From Lentinula raphanica (Eukaryota > Basidiomycota > Agaricomycetes > Agaricales > Omphalotaceae): a DNA stretch of 64,000 nt. The first letter of the stretch is position 1; every line of letters starts with the position of its first letter. Location: positions 124,001 to 188,000 of the forward strand of contig JANVFP010000025.1 in the NCBI GenBank assembly GCA_027919835.1, given 5' to 3'. The notes beneath the pieces were generated by a model. The model saw only the letters and a program-made list of their open reading frames with translations. It was not told where the DNA came from and did no database searches. The position numbers and the translations under genes were made by a program. Below, one piece after another: positions 45,668-56,183 of the stretch.

Positions 45668-46723
45668 TTACTGATTCTTCCTCTCAGCAGCATTGTATCC
45701 TTTCGGCATAGAATCGAGCCGGAGAGGACTCTGGATACTAGCCATAGCAGAGATACCAAAGTACAGCACAGGTACGAAGATGAACAGTACGACCAGGAGA
45801 ACCATGATGAGACCAGGAGTAAGGAGCTGATACTTGTGAAGAATGCCGCCTTTGTTTGACTTGGCCAGCATGGAAGGGGAAGGAGAAGAGTGATCTTCGG
45901 ATAGATCGAGTACTGGACGGTCAGCGGTGGAGAGAATTTCTTGGCGTTTGGCATGCATGGATGGGGTACCGGTGTAGATGACGACGTGGTTGGAAGAGGG
46001 GAGGGATTCGAGGGTGATTGACAGAAGGGCATCTGAGGAGATTCGTAAGTAAGGCGTAATATAGAGAACGAGAAGCAGCCAAAGGCAAGACACGTACCGT
46101 ATTCAGCAATAACAGATCCCCTTTCAGTACCCATAGCTGGCATGTTCACAATCACAACAGACTTCTCACTACCCGCAGAGTCTGTTCTCTGCCCAGGTAA
46201 GACGTTGAGCAGCTTCGAATGGCATTTCTCCGAAACGGATTGTGCGAACGAGCTGACGCGCTCTTCTTCAGAGGAAGCAGACGAAGAAGAGGCGGGGACA
46301 TAGGCATATTGACGAGAAGACGGTGCGGAGGATATAGAGCGAACGATATGAGAGGTTTTCGGAAGTTGACGCAGGTCGGAAGCGTGTAGCTATGGAAAGG
46401 GATGTGTTAACGTTGTTAAGCGGCTGTGAATGGGTAATTGGACCAAACGTACCCCAGGTTGATGAATCAAGACTACGGCTTCGTGGTCACAAACATCGTC
46501 ATTGAGCAAAAGAGTTTCGAATAGGTTCTTGGAATGCAGGGTATCCGAAGCAGAGGGTAAGCGGTCAATCAGATTTGAGCTGCGTGGAGGGTGTAAACAT
46601 GATCCCTTTGAGGTAGAAGGCATAGTTTTACCTATGAGATGACCATGCAATCAGAGGCGCAGTATTGGAGAACGCCAAAGTCAATGGAGAACAGGCCAAT
46701 AGAAACAAAGCTGAACGGGTCAT
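45668..46723 (-). CDS. V-ATPase accessory/assembly protein (BIG1/VOA1-S1-like)
   Basis: Type I membrane protein. The first exon (46723-46632) encodes a signal peptide, MTRSALFLLACSPLTLAFSN, then TAPLIAWSSH. A 52-bp intron joins it to SSNLIDRLPSASDTLHSKNL (46579 leftward), and LHASDLRQLPKTSHIV follows. There is a Ser-rich lumenal stretch, then VVIVNMPAM and DALLSITLESLPSSNHVVIY. The C-terminus carries a membrane segment, TPGLIMVLLVVLFIFVPVLY, followed by FGISAMASIQSPLRLDSMPK, which is the hallmark of the BIG1/VOA1/Ac45 transmembrane domain. These proteins act in the ER in V0 assembly or cell-wall beta-1,6-glucan formation. Start codons of this gene and the acyl-CoA dehydrogenase are 179 bp apart and divergent. 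Confidence 0.8.
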
Positions 46724-46902
46724 GGAGGAACGAGGAGAAGAGGTTGTATGCCGGGGGTTCCCGAAAAGGCAATTCGGCCGGGATAATTGGTCCGGCTTGA
46801 AGTTTGCCGAGCGCTGTGGGGTAAGCGCACGGATCTACTTTGGCGTTTGTCACATGAATTCCTTTGAATGGCTTCCTCCTTCTTCATTCTCTTCCGTCTA
46901 CC
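46724..46902. promoter_or_regulatory. Divergent promoter, 179 bp
   Basis: Spacer between the BIG1/VOA1-like start (46723) and the acyl-CoA dehydrogenase start (46903). No TATA box is obvious. A possible CCAAT-like element is not seen. Confidence 0.45.
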
Positions 46903-48658
46903 ATGTTCAGAACCTCTCTTTCGCGCTCGTTAAGGGCTCTTGCACCTCTGCGCTCAGTAAATGTTTCTAGGTCTGTACTGTCAGTCATGCCACACGATCT
47001 AAGCTGAAACCACATATATATCATAGACCGTTCTCCGCTTCTATATCTCGTCCGGATGGGTTGAAGCCTCTTGATGTGTTAACTGAAGAAGAGGAGATGA
47101 TTCGGGAGACAGGTAAACTGTACCATGCAGAGTGTTCAACATACATTCACTTATTCTCCGATACAGTTCAACGTTTCGCCAATGAGGTTGTTAAACCAAA
47201 GGTTAGAGAGATGGACGAGAACGAACGGATGGATCCGGATGTTATTAAAGGGCTCTTTGACCAAGGGGTATGTCTTTAATCTATTTCTCTTCCTTTCTTC
47301 TTCGGCTGGTTTACTCGGTGTTGTTTCCAGCTAATGGGTATCGAAACCTCTGCTGCCCACGGAGGCTCGGAATCCTCCTTCACATCTGCCATCATCGCAG
47401 TTGAAGAGCTCGCAAAAGTCGATCCTTCTGTCTCTGTATTATGTGACGTGCACAACACGTTAGTCAACACGGTCGTGAGGAAGCATGCAACTGAAGCGCA
47501 AAAGGAGAAATGGCTGCCTCTGTTGGCTACTGAGAAAGTAAGGATACCTGGGCTTTCGTTCGTGTGTTGCGTGTGATGTTGACGAGACGAGCACAGCTAG
47601 GATCTTTTTGTCTCTCAGAACCAGCGTCGGGGTCTGATGCGTTTGCCCTACAATCAAAGGCTCAGAAAGTCGGCGAGGATTATGTGCTCAACGGGACGAA
47701 GATGTGGATTACGAACTCTAATGAAGCAGACATATTCCTGATATTTGCTAATGTGAGATTTACCGGTGATTCTTGTCTACTTACATCTAAGTTGACATCC
47801 CAAATTTGTTCAGGTCGATCCTTCGAAAGGATACAAAGGCATAACGTGCTTCATTGCGACAAAGGACATGGGTATTGAAATTGCAAAAAAGGAACAGAAA
47901 CTAGGTATCCGAGCATCGTCGACCTGCACACTCAACTTTGACGACGTTAAGGTCAGCGTGTATCAAATAACATTGGGCATACTCTCATCAACATACCCAG
48001 ATTCCTGCTGAGAATATCATTGGTGGCGAAGGACAAGGGTACAAGGTAGGACATGTCGCCGTGTTGATTACATCCAATCTCATACATCTCTTCCAGATTG
48101 CCATTGAGATTCTTAATGAAGGTATTCTGGCTCTCTCGTCACCTCCTGACCTTATTAGTAACTTTAATTTGCAGGCCGCATCGGTATAGCAGCCCAAATG
48201 CTCGGCCTTGCCCAAGGCGCATTCGCACTCTCCGTCCCCTACACCTACACCCGAAATCAATTCAAACAACCCATAGGAACTTTCCAAGGCATGGCCTTTT
48301 CCTTTGCCGAGGCCGCAACACAGATCGAGTCCGCGAGACTGCTCACGTACAACGCCGCACGCAGGAAAGAGACTGGATTGTCCTTCGTGAAAGAGGCGGC
48401 GATGGCTAAATGGTGGGCGAGCAAGGTTGCTCAGGAAGTGAGTGGAAATGCGATAGAGTGGATGGGCGGGTTGGGGTTCACTAGGGAGACGGGGGTGGAG
48501 AAGTTTTGGAGGGATTCGAAGATTGTAGGGATTGCTCTGTCCTTTGTTTTTGTTGACTTCGGTTGATCTTCTTGTTCTAGGGCGCAATATATGAAGGAAC
48601 TTCGAATATACAGCTACAGACGATAGCTAAGTTCATACAGAAGGAGTATACGCCCTAG
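46903..48658 (+). CDS. Mitochondrial short/branched-chain acyl-CoA dehydrogenase
   Basis: Ten exons (46903-46970, 47027-47112, 47167-47267, 47331-47537, 47597-47752, 47814-47951, 48001-48045, 48097-48121, 48175-48524, 48581-48658) sum to 417 residues. [20 protein letters not shown] is an Arg/Ser-rich mitochondrial presequence. FAD-dependent alpha,beta-dehydrogenation of acyl-CoA is supported by signature 1 ([20 protein letters not shown]), [50 protein letters not shown], and signature 2 ([20 protein letters not shown]). The catalytic Glu is in [17 protein letters not shown]. The overall pattern is closest to ACADSB/ACADS, enzymes of fatty-acid, isoleucine or valine breakdown. Substrate chain length cannot be assigned by eye. 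One exon is only 25 nt. Confidence 0.93.
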
Positions 48659-49743
48659 ATATTAAATCTGTGTGCACCTTGCTACTAATTTCTTCCCTGA
48701 ACCTTCATTGAAAGCGCACAGCTCTTTTAAATGCGGGCCCTAGACCACCTGTCGTTTGCTCATCGATAGTAACCTTCGAAAAAATGTAGGTCTTCCATTC
48801 TTACAGGTCTATTTCGTTGACCAATTGGCCTTGACTTTGACCTACCAACCCCCTAAATCCTGCGCCATACGAATTTTGCAGTGCAAACCGTTCTCTTGTT
48901 TGCAGTCCCTATCCATTTTGCTCATCGCGCTTATCATCAATTTGGTCATAACCTTTGTACACATTGATACAGCGCAAGCTTGTGGAAGATATATTCCATG
49001 CGCCTCTGGTCCAGACTCCAGACGCCGGATTGAATTTCCTGATTTCTCTATATGCACAGGATCACGCAGAGGACCGCAATGCGCAATGGTGATATCTCAT
49101 TTCTATCATCCGGTGCTCATTAGCATTCTGTCTGAATCAATCTGACGCACCAGCTCGCACAAGGTCCCTCAGGCGAGTCTTCAGTATCGTCGACCACCGG
49201 ATGTACATATGTGAATTCGGATTTTTCACGGACGGAAAAACAGGGAGAAACTTATGACAGAGTTTGTATCCTTTGAATTGTTCATTATACTTTACGACCT
49301 GCATAGAATAGCATAGAATTCGCCATGGCATTGGCAGAACTCAAGAACTCTTGCGATTCGCGAATAATCAATTTCAGCTTCAACCGCCCGGTAGAACGGC
49401 AAGCAAGGTACGGTTACGAAAGGCTATTTTGGTACACCGGAATGGGCGCTAATGGGCGTCATTGATTCTGATGCGATTATCGCCTCTCGCGCGCTTTGGT
49501 TTTCGTAAAGAACACGGCATGCAAATAATCTTGTTTTCCTAGCAAATCATTAGACGCAGCCCTGGACTCGACGAAGGGCATTGGTCAAAGACTACTCGTC
49601 GCTCATACCAAGCCGCAAACACTTCGAAGTCTGTGGTAACCCAGCAACAATCCTGCCGCAGATCATCACTCTGCAATCAGGTGTGGTGTCTGTCGAGTTC
49701 ATCATTTTGCTTCTTGGTTCTCATCCACTCTCTTTACAAGGTC
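48659..49743. other. Intergenic, nothing recognised
   Basis: A 1.1-kb gap. The rightward 129-codon frame at 48756 lacks any domain or splice logic. No repeat is seen. Confidence 0.45.
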
Positions 49744-52700
49744 ATGGCTGGCTTCCTTGGACTTCGTTTCCTATTACTTGCAATTTCATTGTCGCTAGTC
49801 GACTCCCAGTTCAACTCAGTGCGAAACTTCTGGCCTGGGTCTTATCCACTCGCTGTACGCGCTCCGTACTTGAACACCTGGATCACCAGTACCAACGGCA
49901 GTGACTCTTTGAATTTCTGGCCTCTCCATTGGGATTTGAGTAACGTGCGTTTTTGTTTGTGGAGGTTCGCAGTTTAGGACGGTTTACTCAACTCTCAAGT
50001 TCTGCAGATCATGGGTTGGTCGGGATTTGCGCGTATAGACGGTGTCACTTGGCAATGGATGGGAGCAGCACCGACAGGCAATAGCACTGCTCTTCTCAAC
50101 TCAGAGATCACGCCAACATCGACCAAATTCTCTGTCATCGCGGGTGCTGTCTTGCTCAATTTGACCTTTCTTAGTCCTATCGAGGTGTGCAGCGTGTTTC
50201 GTCTATCGCATCCAGACAATCTCATAAGCATCTTATTCAGCCTTCAGACTGGGTCAAGCAGTCTCTACCTTTCGTTTATCTCTCGCTTGAAGCCGAATCT
50301 ATCGATGGCCAACCGCATGATGTGCAGGTATACAGCGATATCAGTGCAGGTGTGTTTTCGGATGTTCCGGCTGAACCCTCTGAACCCCTAAGATTATCAC
50401 TAGAATGGATTTCGGGGAATCGAAATCTAGTCGCGACTTGGCAGACAGTACAGACCAGTAAATCTGTGTATCATCATGCTCAACTGCAATCCCCGGAACC
50501 TATGACTGAAATCAACAACATTGCTGAGGACAGCACAGTGTATTATTCCATGCTAACGGTGATTCCTATTCGACCTCACCTGTTCCTAACTCTGATTACA
50601 ACTTCATCAGGGTACACAAGTCACTTATCAGACTGGTCAAGATACGGTGGTTCGGGGTCAGTTTCAGAACGTAGGTTCTTTGACCGACCAACAAGACACA
50701 AATTTCCGTGCTATCAACAAGTGAGCTATTTTGCGTTGGTCTTGGGGTCATCAGAGCCTGGCAATAACACCTATCGCAGCGATTTCGTCGTACTCGGCAT
50801 ATCAGTCGACCTTGGCAGCCACACCACCTTCACAACTCCGGTCGTTTGGGGCCTTGGCCTTGTCCGGGATCCGGTTATCCAATACATCACATCCGCCGAC
50901 AGTACCACAGTACAAACTCGAAGATCATATTTCTGGACTGCCTTTGATAACATCGCAGATGCCGTGAGTTTCATGTACCTCCTATGGTCAATCTCTCTCT
51001 CTCCCTAACACATGATTGCGTATCCAGATCGATAGTTTCCTCTCAGATTACTCTAATGCAACAGACCGAGCCAATCAGCTCGACCAGCAGATCATGAATG
51101 CTGCGCAGAATGTGTCTTCTGAGTATGCTGATCTTGTTGCGTTTGGGACAAGGCAGGCATTAGCGAGCTCTGATATCACAGTGGCTCAGAACTCTGATGG
51201 GTCATTGAACACTTCGGACGTGAAGGCGTTCCAGAGAGACACTGGGATAAGCCAGTGAGTTTTAGCTTACCGAGGAACACAGGTCAACCCGAGTTTAATG
51301 CTAATTGTGGACTTCAGACGTGTCAACGCGGTGGAATCTCTATTCGCGACCATGCCAATCTATCTATATCTAAATGCATCGCTTCTGGGAACACACTTGG
51401 ACGCGCTACTGCAATACCAATCATCTGGATATACGAACGCTTATGCAGCCCCCGATCTCGGTAAACAGTCTCTCGGTCTCAATGTTTGACATGTAACACC
51501 AATTTTACCCCCTCCCAACACAGGATCCTCTTATCCATCTGCAACGGGTGATGCTTCAGATACTCAGAGTAGAGCAATCGAAGGTGGGAGGATTTTGTTT
51601 TTGGAAGTTCGTAGTGTGGATTGATGATTTGGAATGATAATGATGGTAGATACCGGGAATATGCTCATCATGACTTTGGCACATGCACGAGCAACTGGGG
51701 ACGGTACACTTATAAAGAATTATGTGAGTAAAACATCACTTGGCATACGGTTGATTACTCACGAGGACCTTGCCTTGCATGCTAGTATAAGCTGCTGAGC
51801 TCATGGGCCGATTACCTTGTTTCAAACACCTTATATCCCAATGGACAGTGAGTACGAGTCTTGTTAAGAAAGGTGTGATAGTTACTTACTCACCGTGCGC
51901 GGGACAGGACGAATGCAGATGGGATAACCAAGTCAAATGATACTAATTTAGCTATCAAAGGCATCATTGGCATCGCAGCTATGGCACAAATAAGCCAGGC
52001 GATGAGTGATACAGTAGCTGCTCAACAATATCAGGTAAACAGATATACCACGATGTCTTCCCTACTTTCTCACCACAACAATGATACTCATCCCATCTTG
52101 TCGTGCAGGCAAATGCAACCTCCTACGTCAAGCTGTGGGAAAGCCTAGCCACAAGTTCTGGACATCTGCTACCCACCTACGAAGATACATCATCCTCAGA
52201 CTATGCTCTGATGTACAATATGTATGCCGATGTTTTGTTGAACACAGGACTTATTGACCAGAGCGTACGTATCGATGTCCGACTCTCCTGATAGAACCTA
52301 GAATGACCTGAACCGTCAGGTTTATTCTTCCCAAGCCTCGTACTATAGCAACCTCACACAATCCGGTATGTATGTAAATCGCTGTTGGGACCCTACGAGT
52401 CTGAACTTCGCTCTTTGTTGCTTCTCTATCAGCGGGCAAGTTTGGTCTTAGTTACGATAATACCGGTTCCAACACCAAAGCAAACTCTGCGTGGACGTTA
52501 TTCACCGCTGCCTCGATCGTTTCAGTCAGTTCTGTAACACAAAACCAGCTCATCGACATGGTTCACACACGAGCGAACTTCAATCAAACCTCGGGGGATT
52601 TTCCGCTGATATATGACGATCAAACGGGGAACTCTTCGTCCAGCAATGGACTAGCGAGGTGATTTGATAAGATCTGTATGGTTGGCTTTCTCACTAAAAC

Positions 52701-53340
52701 ATGATATTCGTAGCCCTGGTCAAGGTGCTATGTTTGCTCTTCTTGCGTTGAGGTAGGCTTTTCGGTGCTCAGTTCAACTTCTAATGTCGATGATCAAATG
52801 TTTTTCCAAACCAGCGTCGCGAATTCTACCATTGTCATACCTGCATCTTCCTCCAGCTCGTCACATAATCTCAGTGGAGGTGCAATCGCGGGTGCTGTCG
52901 TAGGAAGCCTTCTAGGTGTAGCCTTACTATCTGGAGCGGGTTTGTTCATCTGGTTGCGTCGAAGACGGAAAGCAAATCTATACAACGAGAAGGACGTTTC
53001 GTTCGAAAGGCCTCCTCCAAGAATGCCATCGTATCCGAATCCAGATACTCACTACGACTCAACGCAAGCGCCAGGAACAACCTTCAATCCCGAGACGCTT
53101 TACTTTGGGGATAGCAAACAACGGGTGGCGAGTACGATCATACAGAGTCCAGTAGGAGAGGGTAGCGAATCGGGATATACGGCGTCTTCACCTACGAGTC
53201 AAAGCGTGTTCAGTCGGAACACGCTTGTGAGGTCGGAAACGTTACAGTTGCGGAATGACGTGGAGAATTTGAGGAGGGAGATGGCTGCTCTACGGGCTGC
53301 TCCGGCATTTGAGGAGGCGCCTCCCCCACAGTATGCTTGA
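49744..53340 (+). CDS. GtaA-type glutaminase, membrane-anchored
   Basis: Start MAGFLGLRFLLLAISLSLVD (signal peptide). The glutaminase A layout follows: FWPGSYPLAVRAPYLNTWIT, NFWPLHWDLSN, IMGWSGFARIDGVTWQWMGA, AGAVLLNLTFLSPIE, then DWVKQSLPFVYLSLEAESID with GQPHDVQVYSDIS, and QNVGSLTDQQDTNFRAIN. Later come VVWGLGLVRDPVIQY, SSEYADLVAFGTRQAL and YVKLWESLATSSGHLLPTYE. These are the DUF5127/DUF4965/DUF1793 regions of fungal extracellular glutaminases that release ammonia from L-glutamine. At the C-terminus, after a Ser-rich linker, GGAIAGAVVGSLLGVALLSG plus AGLFIWLRRRRK forms one membrane span with a basic stop-transfer (about 52880-52975). An approximately 120-residue cytoplasmic tail with a coiled-coil-like ENLRREMAALRAAP follows. 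More than ten introns. Exon borders between 51.2 and 52.7 kb are approximate. Confidence 0.85.
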
Positions 53341-53583
53341 CATTTGGTGGTGGTGTATATATACTTAAGTATTTAAGCTATGACTCTGATATAATCTATC
53401 CTTGGACACTGCCCTACGTTGGAACGAGAGTCTTCAACAGCCAGCTTGAGCGTTTGCCGAGGGGAGGCGCCTGGACTCGCTTACCGGTACGGTGTGATCC
53501 GCTTCTGAGTTGACACGCCTCGAGATAAGCGCGTCTCTTTGTCCTTTCTTTGTCTCTTTCTATCACCAAGGCTTATCGCCTGG

Positions 53584-55255
53584 ATGGAGTGGCAGGAGCC
53601 CTTCAAGAAAGCCGTGTCATACTTCAAACAATCGAAGTATGGCGAATGTCTTCGTCTGCTCAACTACGCATGTATTTCTTTCTGTACTCAAGAATCACGT
53701 TCTGAATGGTTTCCACCAGGCTCTAGAGAACGGTGGGCGCGACCAATATGCGATCTATGATTCGAGGGCAGCTGTTCACGCAAAGAACTCGCGTTTCCGC
53801 GAAGCTCTATTGGACGCCAAGGAATCCATTCGTCTAGCCCCCAATCGTTGGCAATGTTACTTCCGTGCAGCTCGCTTATTTCTCTCAATTCGTAAATTCG
53901 ACGAGGCGTCCAAGATGGTGGAGCTTGCACTACAAAGGGTGAATCGTTCCAACGACAAACACCTTGCCACTCTTGTCGACCTGCAGTCCCGAGTCTTGGA
54001 ATCTCGGAAACGGCTCAACTGTCATGTTGGCATGCTTCCCAACGAACTTCTATCCGCCATCTTTCACTACATGGTCGAAGAAGATGCGGTGCTCAACATC
54101 AAGGTATCGCAGGTCTGTCGCCATTGGAGACGAGTTGCTTTGGAAGATCCAACGTTGTGGTCGACTCTTGTGTTGTCGAACAAGCGTCCTAATCGAAAGA
54201 GTACATTGTGGATTCAACGCTCTAAAGGCAGAATCCGAGAATTATGCCTCCGGAGGACGCTTTCCGATCAAGTCGATTGGTCTTTGGAGAAGCTAGAAGG
54301 GGTGCAATGGTCCTGTCTACGGGCATGCGAATTAGAGGATATCGATATCCTCGATCAGTTAGAAAAGCGTGGTGCTTTACACATTATCCCCCAGCTTGAG
54401 ACGCTGGTGATTCGGGATAAACTCCTGGACTCCAGAGAAGCATTTGTCTCTCAATTAGGAGACAATCTCCGGAATTTGATTATCGATGGCGCGGTCCATG
54501 TTTTCCTAGATCAATTGCAGGTCCATTCGCTCGTTACTCTGGAAGTTCTCCGATTTGGCGAACGATGGGTGAGCGACCTCTTCCGCCTGTTAGCTCAAAA
54601 CCTGAGCTTGAGGTCGCTCGTCGTTATTTCCCCCTTCAGTCCAGTCCACGACCTTTCTGGACCGCCTCTCACCTTTTCCCATCTTACCTACCTGGACTAC
54701 TGCTATGGAACGACTCAATTATTCAAACACATACGACTTCCTTCACTAGAGGTCATTTCGGTTCGATCCTGTCTCCAAAGCAAGTTCGCTGTAGAGTGTC
54801 TTCTAGAAAGCAACACATCACAGCTCAGGACTATCACCTTTGATGCTTGTGCACACTTGCCGGTTCCTGAAGTCCTCCAGGTCTTAACCTCGAATCCTTC
54901 TGTGTCATCACTTACTCTTAAGCACCTCAGCGGCAGTATAGTGACACCAATCCTGGAGGCATTGGCATCACCGGATCAGTTGTGCCCTGCTCTCACTCAT
55001 ATGGACCTCTCGTTCAGCTCACAGATCGACCCTTCGGTTCTTACCCGGATTGTGAGCACTAGGCTCACATCTGCCACGCAAGGCTTGAAGCAGACCGAGG
55101 AAAATATCTCAGAACCGAAGAGACAACACATGGAGAAAATTCTTTCTCTAACTGTTGATGGATGCACGGGGATAACTACCGATAGTCTTCCCTGGTTCCG
55201 CGAGAAGATACCCTATTTCAGCTATGTGACAAAGCCAGACAGAGGGAGGCGGTAA
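53584..55255 (+). CDS. TPR-F-box-LRR protein (Pof3/Dia2-like)
   Basis: Starts MEWQEPFKKAVSYFKQSKYG with TPR-like helices continuing in YAIYDSRAAVHAKNSRFREA and LLDAKESIRLAPNRWQCYFR. The F-box follows, HVGMLPNELLSAIFHYMVEE to VSQVCRHWRRVALEDPTLWS (about residues 170-215). Then come degenerate leucine-rich repeats (LRTITFDACAHLPVPEVLQV, LTHMDLSFSSQIDPSVL, LSLTVDGCTGITTDSLPWF). This architecture matches fission yeast Pof3 and budding yeast Dia2, SCF adaptors that act in genome maintenance during replication. One 52-bp intron is inferred at 53668-53719. To keep the TPR in frame it must use a GC-AG splice pair (gcatgt...ccag), joining RLLNY to ALENGG and giving 539 residues. Without it the exon reads through open but with a 17-residue unlikely insertion. 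Confidence 0.8.
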
Positions 55256-55374
55256 GAGCAATGTAATGAAACCTGCTGTTATCTTTGTATTATCGATAAT
55301 CCCTGCAGGTGGGAGACTCTGATTTTGTATTCAACAATTTAACTGTATTGTACAGATTCTTATATCTCGAAACG

Positions 55375-56183
55375 CTACTTGTTACCCTCCAGGTTGGCGT
55401 GCGACATGTTGAAAACGCCCACCTCGGAAAATTGCGTAACCAGCGAGGCGTAAGGCTCGTCTTTGACTGTGTCGAGATGGTGCTTCAAATAAAGTCAGGC
55501 AAGAGGTCCGCTTCGAGTTTGCCGCAATGAACATACCGTCGTAGACGACCAGCCAACTACCATCAAGAACGACCCATTCCCTTGAACACTTTCCGAGAAA
55601 GTGGCTGGATGGCCTTTGTTGTCCCAAAGCTCGCGTACCTTCAATCCTACCTCTCTCACCTTATCGACGGGCGCTCCTGCTTTGGGTGTGACGAGGACAA
55701 ATTCCGTGTTCTCTGATTCTAATCCAGAGACGTTCGTTCCCTCCAAGACTTTGAATTCGTGGTGGAAGAAGTGTTCGCCCGCAGCTGCAACAGCCTCGTT
55801 CAGCGGATTGAACTCTTTTGCAATGTCGGTTTCTCGGTTTATCATGGAAATCTCCTTGAATTTCCGATGGTACAGCGATGATTCCCAAACTTCGTACATC
55901 ATTGCCTCAAGGTCAGCATTGATCATCGATGAATTCCACCGAGCGCACGTACTGGAAATGAAATACATTTGCTTGGAGCCTTCCTCCGTCACTTGTAGGC
56001 CATAGAATGATCTGTAACAGAAAATTGTGAACTCCACGAGTCTAACTTCAGAACTTTGATAGGAAGCTACTTGATATGCCCTTCAGCTTTGTTCAGCTGT
56101 CCGTAGGCCTTCTTGAGACTTGGGAATTGGTCGACGCTCACATGGGAAGTGGGAAATACAGCGTAGTGAATTATTGGCGCCAT
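55375..56183 (-). CDS. Uncharacterised protein, possible dimeric alpha/beta barrel
   Basis: The first exon is MAPIIHYAVFPTSHVSVDQF to KAEGHIK. After an intron starting gtagct it continues SFYGLQVTEEGSKQMYFISS, ARWNSSMINADLEAMMYEVW, FHHEFKVLEGTNV, FVLVTPKAGAPVDKVREVGL and GSFLMVVGWSST. A final exon with EPYASLVTQFSEVGVFNMSH ends in ANLEGNK at 55375. The alternation of short beta strands and helices, and the F..VGWSS..H pattern, is reminiscent of ABM/EthD-like ferredoxin folds seen in fungal hypothetical proteins. No catalytic residues can be assigned. The last splice is ambiguous: acceptors at ttgaag or gacacag differ in frame, and the second keeps VKDEPYASLV. Confidence 0.65.

Noticed and set aside
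31294..46723. V-ATPase gene cluster (VMA6 together with the BIG1/VOA1-like gene)
   Set aside because: They are 13 kb apart with unrelated genes between; co-occurrence in one window is most likely chance.
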